From Clostridium saudiense (lineage in GTDB: Bacteria; Bacillota; Clostridia; Clostridiales; Clostridiaceae): a stretch of 64,000 nucleotides of DNA. Made by a program: the position numbers and the translations under genes. The stretch covers positions 1 through 64,000 of the forward strand of contig NZ_CBYM010000007.1 of NCBI RefSeq assembly GCF_000577815.1, in the 5' to 3' direction. This document shows positions 55,014 to 63,080 of the stretch, piece by piece (the stretch's first letter is position 1; each line of letters opens with the position of its first letter). A model generated the notes under the pieces. That model made no database searches. It saw nothing but the letters and a program-made list of their open reading frames with translations, and was not told where the DNA came from.

Positions 55014-57072
55014 CTTTCCCCTTTTCAGTTGGATATTCTATCCTATGATGATAAATACCTTTTAAAACTCTTAAGAAACAAGCTTTAATAACTTCTAGTT
55101 CTCTAAATGTTAAATCACACTCATTTAATTGATTAGAGTTCATTTTATCCTTAACAATATTATTTACCATATCTTCAATTTTCTCTAATGTTGGTTCTTG
55201 AATTGATCTTACAGCAGCTTCAACACTGTCTGCCATCATAATAATTGCAGCTTCTTTACTTTGAGGTTTTGGTCCTGGATATCTAAAATCTTCCTCTCTT
55301 ATCTCATCTGGATTCTCACTACTATTTTTTAAAGTATAATAAAAATACTTTACTAATGTAGTTCCATGGTGCTGAACAATCATATCACTTACTACCTTAG
55401 GAATATCATATTCCTTAGCTAACTCTAAACCATCCTTAACATGTGAAATTATTATTGTAGTACTTAATGTTGGTGAAATTTTATCATGAGGATTTGTACC
55501 TCCTAATTGATTTTCTCCAAAGAAAAATGGCCTTTTGATTTTTCCTACATCATGATAATAGGCTCCTACCCTAACTAACATAGGATTAGCTCCTACCTCT
55601 TCCGCTGCAACTTCAGCCAAATTAGCTACCATTACACTATGATGATATGTTCCTGGTGCTTCCATTAATAATCTCTTTAATAATGGATTATTAGGATTAG
55701 ACAATTCTAATAACTTCATATTAGTAACTAAACTAAAGCTTGATTCTAAAAATGGTAATAACCCCATTGCTAGAATTCCTGAAATAAATGCTCCAAATAC
55801 AGCTAATATCACATCCAATAATATTTGTTTTATATTATTAGATAAAAGTATTCCACTAGATAAAATTACAACAGCAACAGCAGCTGCTACATAAACAGTT
55901 GAATATAGTATATCATTTCTTTGACTAACTTTCTTCAATGTAGTTGACGATACTATAGTTGATACAATCCCAATCAAAATCACCTGTGGATCAAATCCAA
56001 CAATAACTGCTACAAACAATAAATTTAAAGAATTTATTACAATAGAAATCTTTGAATCTAAAAATACAGTCATAAGTATAGGAGCACAAGCTATTGGTAT
56101 TATAAATAATGATACAAACGTAAATACTCTTGCCGAAATTACTGATAATAAATTTAATAATAAAATTAAAAATACTAATTTTGTATCTATTAAGATTTCT
56201 TTCTTTTCTTTTTTTAGATACATATACTGCATTCCTAATACAAATAAAACAAAAAAGGCTAATATTATATAAGTATAAATATAATCTTTACTTAAATCCT
56301 CTCCTACAAGGCCTAGTTCTGCCAAAATATTTATTTGTTGCTGAGTAATCGGCTCTCCTTCTTTAACAATAGTTTGATTCTTTTTAATCATCACCTTAGA
56401 AACACTTTTTAATGCTTCTTTTACAGCTTCGTCAGTTTTAGACTGATCAAAAAAATAATTAGCTTTAATTTGACTTTCACACATTTCTCTTAAAATAACT
56501 TCAATATTTGACTCTAACTCTTGACTCGATAAATAATCATCAACAATTGTTTTTGCTTCTGCTATATCCTCGCTATTATCTTCTTCTATTTGCTTTTCAT
56601 AACCCTTATCTATAGCAGTTAATGCTATCCATTGTAATTCTGTGTCCTTATCTACATTTAAATCTAGCAAAGTTTTATACTCTGCATCTGAAAGCTTAAA
56701 TGCATCTATTTTTTTCAACTCACTTATCTTACTTTTTTCGTCTATATCATTACTCTTCAAATTAATTAACTTATCAAAAAAGCTTTTTATATTCTCACTT
56801 GCTTCTATTTTAATTTCATTTTTAAGTGTAAATTTTTTTTCTACCTTTGCCGTAACCTCTTGTTCCTTAGCTTTAGTAGCTTCTTCATCAATTATATCTC
56901 GTGGTGCTTTAATATCTACTGTTGCAATATCACCTTCATTTAATTTATATCTCTTTGGTGTGACAACGGTCAACATTATAAAATAAATGAAAATAGCTGT
57001 AATAGTAAATAAAAATATTCTTTTCCACTTATCCATATGCGCCTTTTTTAAAACATCACTTTTATCTTTCAT
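55009..57072 (-). CDS. pgpH: 7TM-HD c-di-AMP phosphodiesterase PgpH
   Basis: A 687-residue protein. One N-terminal helix (about 18-35), an extracellular 7TMR-HDED domain, seven helices, and a cytoplasmic HD domain with GTYHHSVMVANLAE, YYHDVGKIKRP and VQHHG. PgpH in Listeria degrades c-di-AMP to pApA, and the same role is likely here, linked to wall and osmotic control. It lies 29 nt after yqfD, so it is probably cotranscribed with yqfCD. Confidence 0.92.
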   Translation of the reverse strand: MKDKSDVLKKAHMDKWKRIFLFTITAIFIYFIMLTVVTPKRYKLNEGDIATVDIKAPRDIIDEEATKAKEQEVTAKVEKKFTLKNEIKIEASENIKSFFDKLINLKSNDIDEKSKISELKKIDAFKLSDAEYKTLLDLNVDKDTELQWIALTAIDKGYEKQIEEDNSEDIAEAKTIVDDYLSSQELESNIEVILREMCESQIKANYFFDQSKTDEAVKEALKSVSKVMIKKNQTIVKEGEPITQQQINILAELGLVGEDLSKDYIYTYIILAFFVLFVLGMQYMYLKKEKKEILIDTKLVFLILLLNLLSVISARVFTFVSLFIIPIACAPILMTVFLDSKISIVINSLNLLFVAVIVGFDPQVILIGIVSTIVSSTTLKKVSQRNDILYSTVYVAAAVAVVILSSGILLSNNIKQILLDVILAVFGAFISGILAMGLLPFLESSFSLVTNMKLLELSNPNNPLLKRLLMEAPGTYHHSVMVANLAEVAAEEVGANPMLVRVGAYYHDVGKIKRPFFFGENQLGGTNPHDKISPTLSTTIIISHVKDGLELAKEYDIPKVVSDMIVQHHGTTLVKYFYYTLKNSSENPDEIREEDFRYPGPKPQSKEAAIIMMADSVEAAVRSIQEPTLEKIEDMVNNIVKDKMNSNQLNECDLTFRELEVIKACFLRVLKGIYHHRIEYPTEKGKE

Positions 57073-57101
57073 TTAGTTCACCTTCTCATCTTCCCCTAAT
57101 T

Positions 57102-58241
57102 TTAATAGCCTACGGTTTCTTCACTAACTATGTTTTGCTCTACAACAAATACTACCTTTACTAATAAATTCTCTTCATCCTGCATTTCATTATCTATTAA
57201 TTTATCAACTATCTTTGCATCTCTATTTAAATCATTTAACAATGAGTTTTCTAATTCTTTAACCGAATTTTCAATTGCCTCATCTTGAGATAAATTAATT
57301 TCTTTCTCTACTCTCTCATAATATAACACCTTATTAAATATTTTTCCACTCTTTTCTATTTTATCATATTGTTCAAAATCTTTTATAGCCTTTTTCAAGT
57401 ATATTTTCTTACCAAAAATAGATATATAAATATCACTATCTTTTCTTCCACTTCTTTCTAAAGAAGTACCACTAACTTTTACATTTATAGATTTTTCATA
57501 AAACGTATTTGCAATCACTATTCCTCTTGGCGGCAAAATATATTCCCCACCTTCAGCCCCATCAATACCTTCAATTATAACATCACCTGCTTTTACTAAT
57601 TGACCTGCTTTCACAGCACTTCTTCCAGCAAATGTATATACTCTCTTTATTTCTCCTTCTCTAGTGGCTACAAGATTCCCATATTCATAATTTTCAGCTT
57701 GTGGAGGATTAATCTTTTCCTCAACTGTAACTTTTAATGTAGAACCTTCAATCCTTACTCTAAGCCACAATATTTCATTGCTCATATTTTCTAATTTCTT
57801 TTCTATCTCTTTTACATCAATAGAATCTTTAGATATCCCAGGCTTTATTCCTATTTCACTTAATTCTTTTCTAATTTCAAATGGAGGAATATTTTTTTGA
57901 ACTTCTACTTCTATAGACCATATGTAAGTAGATAAATAAAATATTATTCCTAAAAAAAGTACAGATCCAATTGCTAATGACATTCTTTTTTTGATACCAC
58001 CTAAAAAAAATACAAACCCATTACTTTTTATAATATTTATTCTGCCACCTAAATTTACAACAATCTCCCTAACTTTAGCATAATCCAAATAATCTATTTC
58101 TAATACTAGTGTTGCTGCATCTTTTCTTTTTATTTTATATACTCTTATATTTTTACTCCAAAATACATTTAATAATCTTTCGGTATTTACGATTTTAATT
58201 TCAACTAATATTTTTCCCTTTTTTATCTTATCAAAAGCCAT
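57102..58241 (-). CDS. yqfD: Sporulation protein YqfD
   Basis: A 379-residue membrane protein of the YqfD family. A cytoplasmic N-terminal domain (about 1-85) precedes a membrane helix (about 90-112, SLAIGSVLFLGIIFYLSTYI), and a long extracytoplasmic part contains LRVRIEGSTLKVTVEEKINPP and GGEYILPPRGIV. In Bacillus it is a mother-cell sporulation gene with an essential role after engulfment. It is 7 nt after yqfC. Confidence 0.9.
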   Translation of the reverse strand: MAFDKIKKGKILVEIKIVNTERLLNVFWSKNIRVYKIKRKDAATLVLEIDYLDYAKVREIVVNLGGRINIIKSNGFVFFLGGIKKRMSLAIGSVLFLGIIFYLSTYIWSIEVEVQKNIPPFEIRKELSEIGIKPGISKDSIDVKEIEKKLENMSNEILWLRVRIEGSTLKVTVEEKINPPQAENYEYGNLVATREGEIKRVYTFAGRSAVKAGQLVKAGDVIIEGIDGAEGGEYILPPRGIVIANTFYEKSINVKVSGTSLERSGRKDSDIYISIFGKKIYLKKAIKDFEQYDKIEKSGKIFNKVLYYERVEKEINLSQDEAIENSVKELENSLLNDLNRDAKIVDKLIDNEMQDEENLLVKVVFVVEQNIVSEETVGY

Positions 58242-58248
58242 TTATCAT

Positions 58249-58527
58249 TCACCTCACATATTCAATTGAATCAAAATAACCTTTAATAGTTATTGTAGCT
58301 GATGCTATATACAATATTTCAAAACTATTGCCCTTTATTTCTATAGGTGACATATTAGTATTAATCTTTATCCTATCTTTTTCAAATACCATTATTCCTT
58401 TGTGATTTTCTATAGTTATTTCATTTCTTCCTATAACAATAATCTTTGGTACATCTAAAATCACATCTTTAGGAAGATCTAGTTTTTCTACTAACATCTC
58501 TTTTCCTCTATTAAACTTCTTTTCCAT
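58249..58527 (-). CDS. yqfC: Sporulation protein YqfC
   Basis: A 92-residue protein of the YabP/YqfC family. Core segments are LDLPKDVILDVPKIIVIG, ITIENHKGIMVFEKDRI and GYFDSIEYVR. It is usually under the mother-cell sigma-E and works with YqfD. It is preceded by a terminator and starts with GGGGAG upstream. Confidence 0.9.
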   Translation of the reverse strand: MEKKFNRGKEMLVEKLDLPKDVILDVPKIIVIGRNEITIENHKGIMVFEKDRIKINTNMSPIEIKGNSFEILYIASATITIKGYFDSIEYVR

Positions 58528-58603
58528 AACTTCTCCCCTTTTTCAAATACTCTCTCATTGTACCTTATGATTTAATTTTAAAGAAAATCACAAAAATAAA
58601 AAA

Positions 58604-58635
58604 AAAGAACTCAATTTACATTGAGTTCTTTTTTT
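58604..58635. terminator. Terminator between yqeY remnant and yqfC
   Basis: A 12-bp stem AAAGAACTCAAT with its complement, flanked by A and T runs on both sides, so it can act in either direction. Confidence 0.85.
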
Positions 58636-59095
58636 ATATTTACTATTTAAATACTCTTTAACAATTTGACTTACAAGATTCTCATCTGCTCTATCTACAA
58701 CCTTTGGTCTAACTGCTGACATAAGTTTACCCATGTCTTACATGCTATATGCACCCAATTCTGTAGCTGTTCTTTTACAATTCGTAAAATATCTTCTTCA
58801 CTTAATTGCTGAGGAAGGTAACCTAGCAAGATTCCAAATTAAGATTTATCCTCTTTTATAGAATCCTGTCTATTTCCCTTTTCAAATTCAAGCATTAAAT
58901 TACATTGCTTGACTTCTTTTGCTAATATCTCTATAACCTTATCGTCCTCAAGCGTAACACCGCAGGTCTTTTTACTAGCAATATGCAGAATATATACCTC
59001 TAAAATTAATTCTAAAATCACTTTAAAATTTAATATTTTTCGGTTTTCTTGCAGCCTTCTCTTATTGTTGGCATACTTAAATACCGTTTTTAAAA
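58620..59095 (-). pseudogene. yqeY: GatB/YqeY-domain gene (yqeY), degraded
   Basis: After rpsU, where intact yqeY is normally found, the minus strand reads as a broken GatB/YqeY protein. The segments are GVTLEDDKVIEILAKEVKQ (with a damaged next residue), MLEFEKGNRQD, then a stop, then GILLGYLPQQLSEEDILRIV in the next register, and finally MGKLMSAVRPKVVDRADENL after a frameshift, ending VKEYLNSKYKK. At least one stop and two frame changes are needed. No single frame exceeds about 60 residues. A tRNA amidotransferase-like role is lost. Confidence 0.9.
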
Positions 59096-59103
59096 ATTAA
59101 AAA

Positions 59104-59280
59104 CTACTTGAATTTTCTCTTTCTTGCAGCTTCTGATTTTTTCTTTCTCTTAACACTTGGTTTTTCATAATGTTCTCTCTTTCTAACTTCTGAAAGAACC
59201 CCAGCTCTTGCGCATTTTCTCTTAAATCTTCTTAATGCACTTTCTAGTGTTTCGTTTTCTCCAACTTTGATTTCTGACAT
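59104..59280 (-). CDS. rpsU: 30S ribosomal protein S21
   Basis: A 58-residue, very basic ribosomal protein that sits near the 3' end of 16S rRNA. It reads [20 protein letters not shown], then [20 protein letters not shown], and ends in a Lys/Arg-rich tail. Length is normal. It has a clear promoter and a GGAGGGAGG ribosome site. Its usual partner yqeY follows as a pseudogene. Confidence 0.97.
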   Translation of the reverse strand: MSEIKVGENETLESALRRFKRKCARAGVLSEVRKREHYEKPSVKRKKKSEAARKRKFK

Positions 59281-59351
59281 CTATTATCCCTCCCTCCGCT
59301 AGCTCAAATTAGTATCTTTAACTCAGCTACGGGCTTAATAACACATATTGT

Positions 59352-59381
59352 ATTATACAATAATTATTACGAAAATGTCAA
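59352..59381 (-). promoter_or_regulatory. rpsU promoter
   Basis: TTGACA-18-TATAAT, both hexamers consensus. The leader of about 65 nt contains a short hairpin (TAGCT pairing with AGCTA) just before the ribosome site. Confidence 0.8.
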
Positions 59382-59403
59382 TATTATTTATACTATTTTT
59401 CTA

Positions 59404-59748
59404 TTAACCCGGTGGCCATTTCAATTCACGTGCACCTAAAACATGAAAATGTAAGTGATTTACTGTTTGACCGCCATCTGCTCCACAATTATTGACAATT
59501 CTGTAGCCTGAATCAGCAATATTTAGTTCCCTTACTATTTTATTGATAACCATGAATATGTGTGAAACTATATTGGAATTTTTTTCATCCAATTCATTAG
59601 CACTACTTATATGCTCTTTAGGTATAACTAAAAAATGAACAGGAGCAGCTGGACTTATATCATAAAAAGCTAAGACCTTATCATCTTCATATATTTTTTT
59701 TGATGGTATTTCACCTGCTACTATTTTACAAAATAAACAATCTCCCAT
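59404..59748 (-). CDS. HIT-family nucleotide hydrolase
   Basis: A 114-residue HIT protein. The zinc-binding-like CLFCKIVAGEIPSK opens the chain and VNHLHFHVLG is the catalytic His triad with the nucleophilic His. It hydrolyses purine nucleoside phosphoramidates or similar adenylates. Length is normal. GGAGGTG precedes the ATG. It lies between rpsU and mtaB. Confidence 0.94.
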   Translation of the reverse strand: MGDCLFCKIVAGEIPSKKIYEDDKVLAFYDISPAAPVHFLVIPKEHISSANELDEKNSNIVSHIFMVINKIVRELNIADSGYRIVNNCGADGGQTVNHLHFHVLGARELKWPPG

Positions 59749-59765
59749 AAACTCACCTCCTTTAA

Positions 59766-59900
59766 CTGAAACTCCAAATTTTCAATTTGTCTAATTGAAG
59801 TTACTCCTTCGATTTCAAGAGAAGGAGTTTCCCTTTTAACCAGTTAATAGCTAATAGTTAATAGTTAAAATGAACTATTAACTATACACTCCTAACTCTT
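59766..59900. repeat. Nested inverted repeats with AACTATTAACTA units
   Basis: GAAACTCC (59768-59775) faces GGAGTTTC (59824-59831), and a 13-bp stem ATAGTTAATAGTT (59854-59866) faces its complement (59873-59885). The AACTATTAACTA units match those at the ends of the element near 21660-21935. It has no T-tract on the minus strand, so a simple terminator is doubtful. Confidence 0.55.
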
Positions 59901-59907
59901 AACTATC

Positions 59908-61212
59908 CTAAACCATGCTTGCTATAGCATAATCTTTTACAGCTTCTTCTATCTTAACATCTACTATTTTACCAGTAATATTAGCTGACATGCAATGTAC
60001 TATAACTTTAATATAGTTCCTTGTATATCCTTCGTAGAAATCTGGCTTATCTTTAACTTCTTTTTCTATTAATACGTCCATTACTCTTCCAATGAACTTT
60101 TCTGTAAATGCATGTTCATTAATGTCATTTAATTCTATTAATGCCTTACTTCTCATTTCTTTAACAGTTCCATCTAATTGGTTTGGCATATCAGCTGCCT
60201 TTGTTCCCTTTCTTGGGCTATATTTAAATACATGAGTTTTAGTTAAATGAATTCTCTTTAAATATTCATATGTTTCATTAAATTCCTCTTCTGTTTCTCC
60301 TGGGAATCCAACAATTACATCTGTTGAAATAGATACATCAGGTAATGTTTTTCTTAACATATTAACTGATGCTTCATATTCTTCAGCAGTATATCTTCTA
60401 TTCATTCTCTTTAGTGTTGCATCACATCCACTTTGAAGAGATAAATGGAAGTGTGGACATAATTTTTTAAATCCTTTAATCTTTTCAACTACTTCATCAG
60501 TAAAGAATGCAGGTTCAATAGATCCTATTCTTATTCTTTCTATTCCATCAATCTTTTCTATTTCTTCTATTATGTTAATTAAATTTATATTACCCTCTAA
60601 GTCTAATCCATAAGAAGCTGTATGTATTCCTGAAAGTATTATTTCCTTAAATCCATGAGCTGCAAGTTCTCTAACCTCTGATAACACCTTATCAGGATCC
60701 TTTGAGCAAACAGAACCTCTTGCATAAGGTATTGTGCAGTATGTGCAAAATCTATTACATCCATCTTGAATTTTTAAAAATGCTCTTGTTTTATCTTGAT
60801 AATCTTCGATTTTTAAATCTTCGAACTTTTTATTTTGAAGTACTGGTTGTACGTGAACCTGTGGTTGCCCTTCATCTTTAGCTTTATTAACGTAATATAC
60901 TACATCGCCCTTATTTCTCGTACCTAAAACTACATCTACTCCAGGTATTTCAGAAACTTCTTTTGGTGCCATTTGAGAGTAACATCCAACTGCTGCAATT
61001 ATTGCATCTGGATTTGTTCTTCTAGCTCTACTTATTATCTGTCTAGATTTTTTATCTCCCATATTAGTAACTGTACAAGTATTTATTACATACACATCTG
61101 AAAATTCATTAAAATCTACAACTTCATATCCTTCTCTAATGAATTTTTCAGCCATAGCTTCTGACTCATACACATTAACTCTACAACCTAATGTAGCAAA
61201 TGCAACTTTCAT
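59908..61212 (-). CDS. mtaB: tRNA t6A37 methylthiotransferase MtaB
   Basis: A 434-residue radical SAM methylthiotransferase converting t6A37 to ms2t6A37 in tRNAs. The N-terminal UPF0004 domain carries TLGCRVNVYESE, INTCTVT and GCYSQM with three Cys. The radical SAM motif is CNRFCTYCTIPYARG (about 150-165), and a C-terminal TRAM domain ends the chain. Its ATG overlaps the rsmE stop by one base, so the two are translationally coupled. Confidence 0.95.
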   Translation of the reverse strand: MKVAFATLGCRVNVYESEAMAEKFIREGYEVVDFNEFSDVYVINTCTVTNMGDKKSRQIISRARRTNPDAIIAAVGCYSQMAPKEVSEIPGVDVVLGTRNKGDVVYYVNKAKDEGQPQVHVQPVLQNKKFEDLKIEDYQDKTRAFLKIQDGCNRFCTYCTIPYARGSVCSKDPDKVLSEVRELAAHGFKEIILSGIHTASYGLDLEGNINLINIIEEIEKIDGIERIRIGSIEPAFFTDEVVEKIKGFKKLCPHFHLSLQSGCDATLKRMNRRYTAEEYEASVNMLRKTLPDVSISTDVIVGFPGETEEEFNETYEYLKRIHLTKTHVFKYSPRKGTKAADMPNQLDGTVKEMRSKALIELNDINEHAFTEKFIGRVMDVLIEKEVKDKPDFYEGYTRNYIKVIVHCMSANITGKIVDVKIEEAVKDYAIASMV

Positions 61213-61973
61213 TAATCATTTCCTCCTAAATCACTTAGCTCATATTGTATTAACGCTGTTGCAACAAACCCAGCCGTTTCAGTCCTTAATATTCTTTTTC
61301 CAAGGGTTACTATATGAGCACCTTTTTCTTTTAGCTTTTCTATTTCTTCTTCTTCAATTCCGCCTTCTGGCCCTACAAATATTCCAACACTTTTTATATC
61401 GCTAGCCTTTTCTTCACTTCTGATTTTGTTTATTAAAGTCTTAACACCAAAATTTTCTGCATTTTCGTAAGGAACTATAAATAAATCTAAGTCATTTATT
61501 TTTCCTAATACATCTTCAAATTCCAAAGGCTCAATTACTCTTGGAACAATACTTCTTTTACTTTGCTTTGCAGCCTCAAGTGCAATTCTATTTAATCTAT
61601 CTAATTTTTTAAACTCACCTTTTAATTTAACATCTACTCTATGAGTAATTGTTGGTATAAACTCTGTTATCCCTAATTCTGTACCTTTTTGAACTATCAA
61701 ATCCATCTTTTGAGACTTTGGAAGCCCTTGAAATAAATAAATTTTAATATCACTTTCATTATTTAAGTCAAGCTTTTCTATTATTTCAAGTAACACCTCT
61801 TGTTTACTTACATTTGTAACTTTCGCTAAATATTCTGCTCCCTCACAGTTATTTAATACTACTTTTTCACCTTCTGAAATTCTAAGCACTTTATATATAT
61901 GCTTTACATCATCACCTATGATTTTAGCTACATCTCCATTAATTAATTCTTTTGGAGTAAAAAATTTATGCAT
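61212..61973 (-). CDS. rsmE: 16S rRNA m3U1498 methyltransferase RsmE
   Basis: A 253-residue SPOUT-family enzyme that methylates U1498 of 16S rRNA. An N-terminal PUA-like domain (HKFFTPKELINGDVAKI) precedes the knotted domain with FVGPEGGIEEEEIEKL and LGKRILRTETA. Length is normal. It follows prmA by 21 nt and overlaps mtaB, the usual order. Confidence 0.95.
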   Translation of the reverse strand: MHKFFTPKELINGDVAKIIGDDVKHIYKVLRISEGEKVVLNNCEGAEYLAKVTNVSKQEVLLEIIEKLDLNNESDIKIYLFQGLPKSQKMDLIVQKGTELGITEFIPTITHRVDVKLKGEFKKLDRLNRIALEAAKQSKRSIVPRVIEPLEFEDVLGKINDLDLFIVPYENAENFGVKTLINKIRSEEKASDIKSVGIFVGPEGGIEEEEIEKLKEKGAHIVTLGKRILRTETAGFVATALIQYELSDLGGND

Positions 61974-61994
61974 TATTTTATTCTCTCCTAAAAA

Positions 61995-62936
61995 CTATTT
62001 TAACTTGGCAACTATACAGTTCCATTCACCATCTCTATTTTTTTCCATAACTTCAAATCCAGTTGCTTCAAGCTTCTCACAAACCATATCAACTCTATCA
62101 TGTATTATACCTGATGTAATAAATACACCACCATCTTTAAGTACTCTTTTAACATCATCAGTTAATATACAAATTATTTCAGCTAAAATATTTGCAACAA
62201 CTATATCTGCTTTTCCATCTATAACTTCAACTAAATTTCCATGAAGTATTTCTATATTTTTTAACTTATTATATCCTACATTCTCAATAGAAGACTCTAC
62301 TGCTACAGGATCCAAATCTACTCCTACAGCTAATTTAGCTCCTAATTTTGCAGCTGCAATCGCTAATATTCCAGAACCACATCCAACATCAAATACAGTA
62401 CTATCTTCTTTAACATACTTTTCTAATGATTGAATACACATTCTAGTAGTTTCATGTGTACCTGTACCAAAAGCCATTCCTGGATCTAAATCAACTACTA
62501 ATTCACCATCTTTAGCTTCATATTCTTCCCAAATAGGTTTAACTACTATTTTTTCTCCAACCTTTGTAGGCTTATAATATTGTTTCCATGTATTTGCCCA
62601 ATCTTCTTCATGCATTTTTTCATGCTCAACCTTAGCTTCACCTAAGTCAAGACCCATTTCTTTAAGCTCTGTTAATCTTTCATTAACATACTCTAAAACA
62701 TCTTCAATATTATCTTCTTCTGCAAAATAAGCTTTTACAACTGCAACCTTTCCTTTATGTTCTAAAACATTTATATCTGCAAAATCCCAAGTTAATGGTC
62801 CTTGTTCTCTTCCTAAAATATCCTCTGGATCTTCTATTGCAACCCCTTTGCAATCTAAGCTATAAAATATTCCTGATATTGGTTCTAATGCCTCACTCTT
62901 AGTTATTACTCTAACCTCTATCCATGTTCCATCCAT
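61995..62936 (-). CDS. prmA: Ribosomal protein L11 methyltransferase
   Basis: A 313-residue SAM enzyme that trimethylates L11. The SAM motif is VFDVGCGSGILAIAAAKLGA, followed by VGVDLDPVAVESS and VVANILAEII. An N-terminal substrate-recognition domain (1-about 110) is present. It normally lies behind dnaJ; here the gene upstream is an O-antigen ligase instead. It is the first gene of prmA-rsmE-mtaB. Confidence 0.95.
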   Translation of the reverse strand: MDGTWIEVRVITKSEALEPISGIFYSLDCKGVAIEDPEDILGREQGPLTWDFADINVLEHKGKVAVVKAYFAEEDNIEDVLEYVNERLTELKEMGLDLGEAKVEHEKMHEEDWANTWKQYYKPTKVGEKIVVKPIWEEYEAKDGELVVDLDPGMAFGTGTHETTRMCIQSLEKYVKEDSTVFDVGCGSGILAIAAAKLGAKLAVGVDLDPVAVESSIENVGYNKLKNIEILHGNLVEVIDGKADIVVANILAEIICILTDDVKRVLKDGGVFITSGIIHDRVDMVCEKLEATGFEVMEKNRDGEWNCIVAKLK

Positions 62937-63018
62937 CTATGAATCATCCTTTCAAATCTTTTCTCTTTGACTAATACTATATTTTACACATATGTTTACA
63001 TAAAGTCTATAGAATTTT

Positions 63019-63066
63019 ATATAGAAAAAGGATAACTATGAATTATTTATTTATTTATAGTTATCC
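63019..63066 (-). terminator. Terminator of the O-antigen ligase-like gene
   Basis: A 10-bp stem GGATAACTAT with ATAGTTATCC, followed on the minus strand by TTTTTCTATATAAAATT. Confidence 0.85.
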
Positions 63067-63080
63067 ACTATTTATCCTTT

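Noticed and set aside
59817-59831. Terminator for HIT or mtaB from the ACTCCTTC hairpin
   Set aside because: No T-tract on the minus strand, where both genes lie; better seen as part of a repeat.
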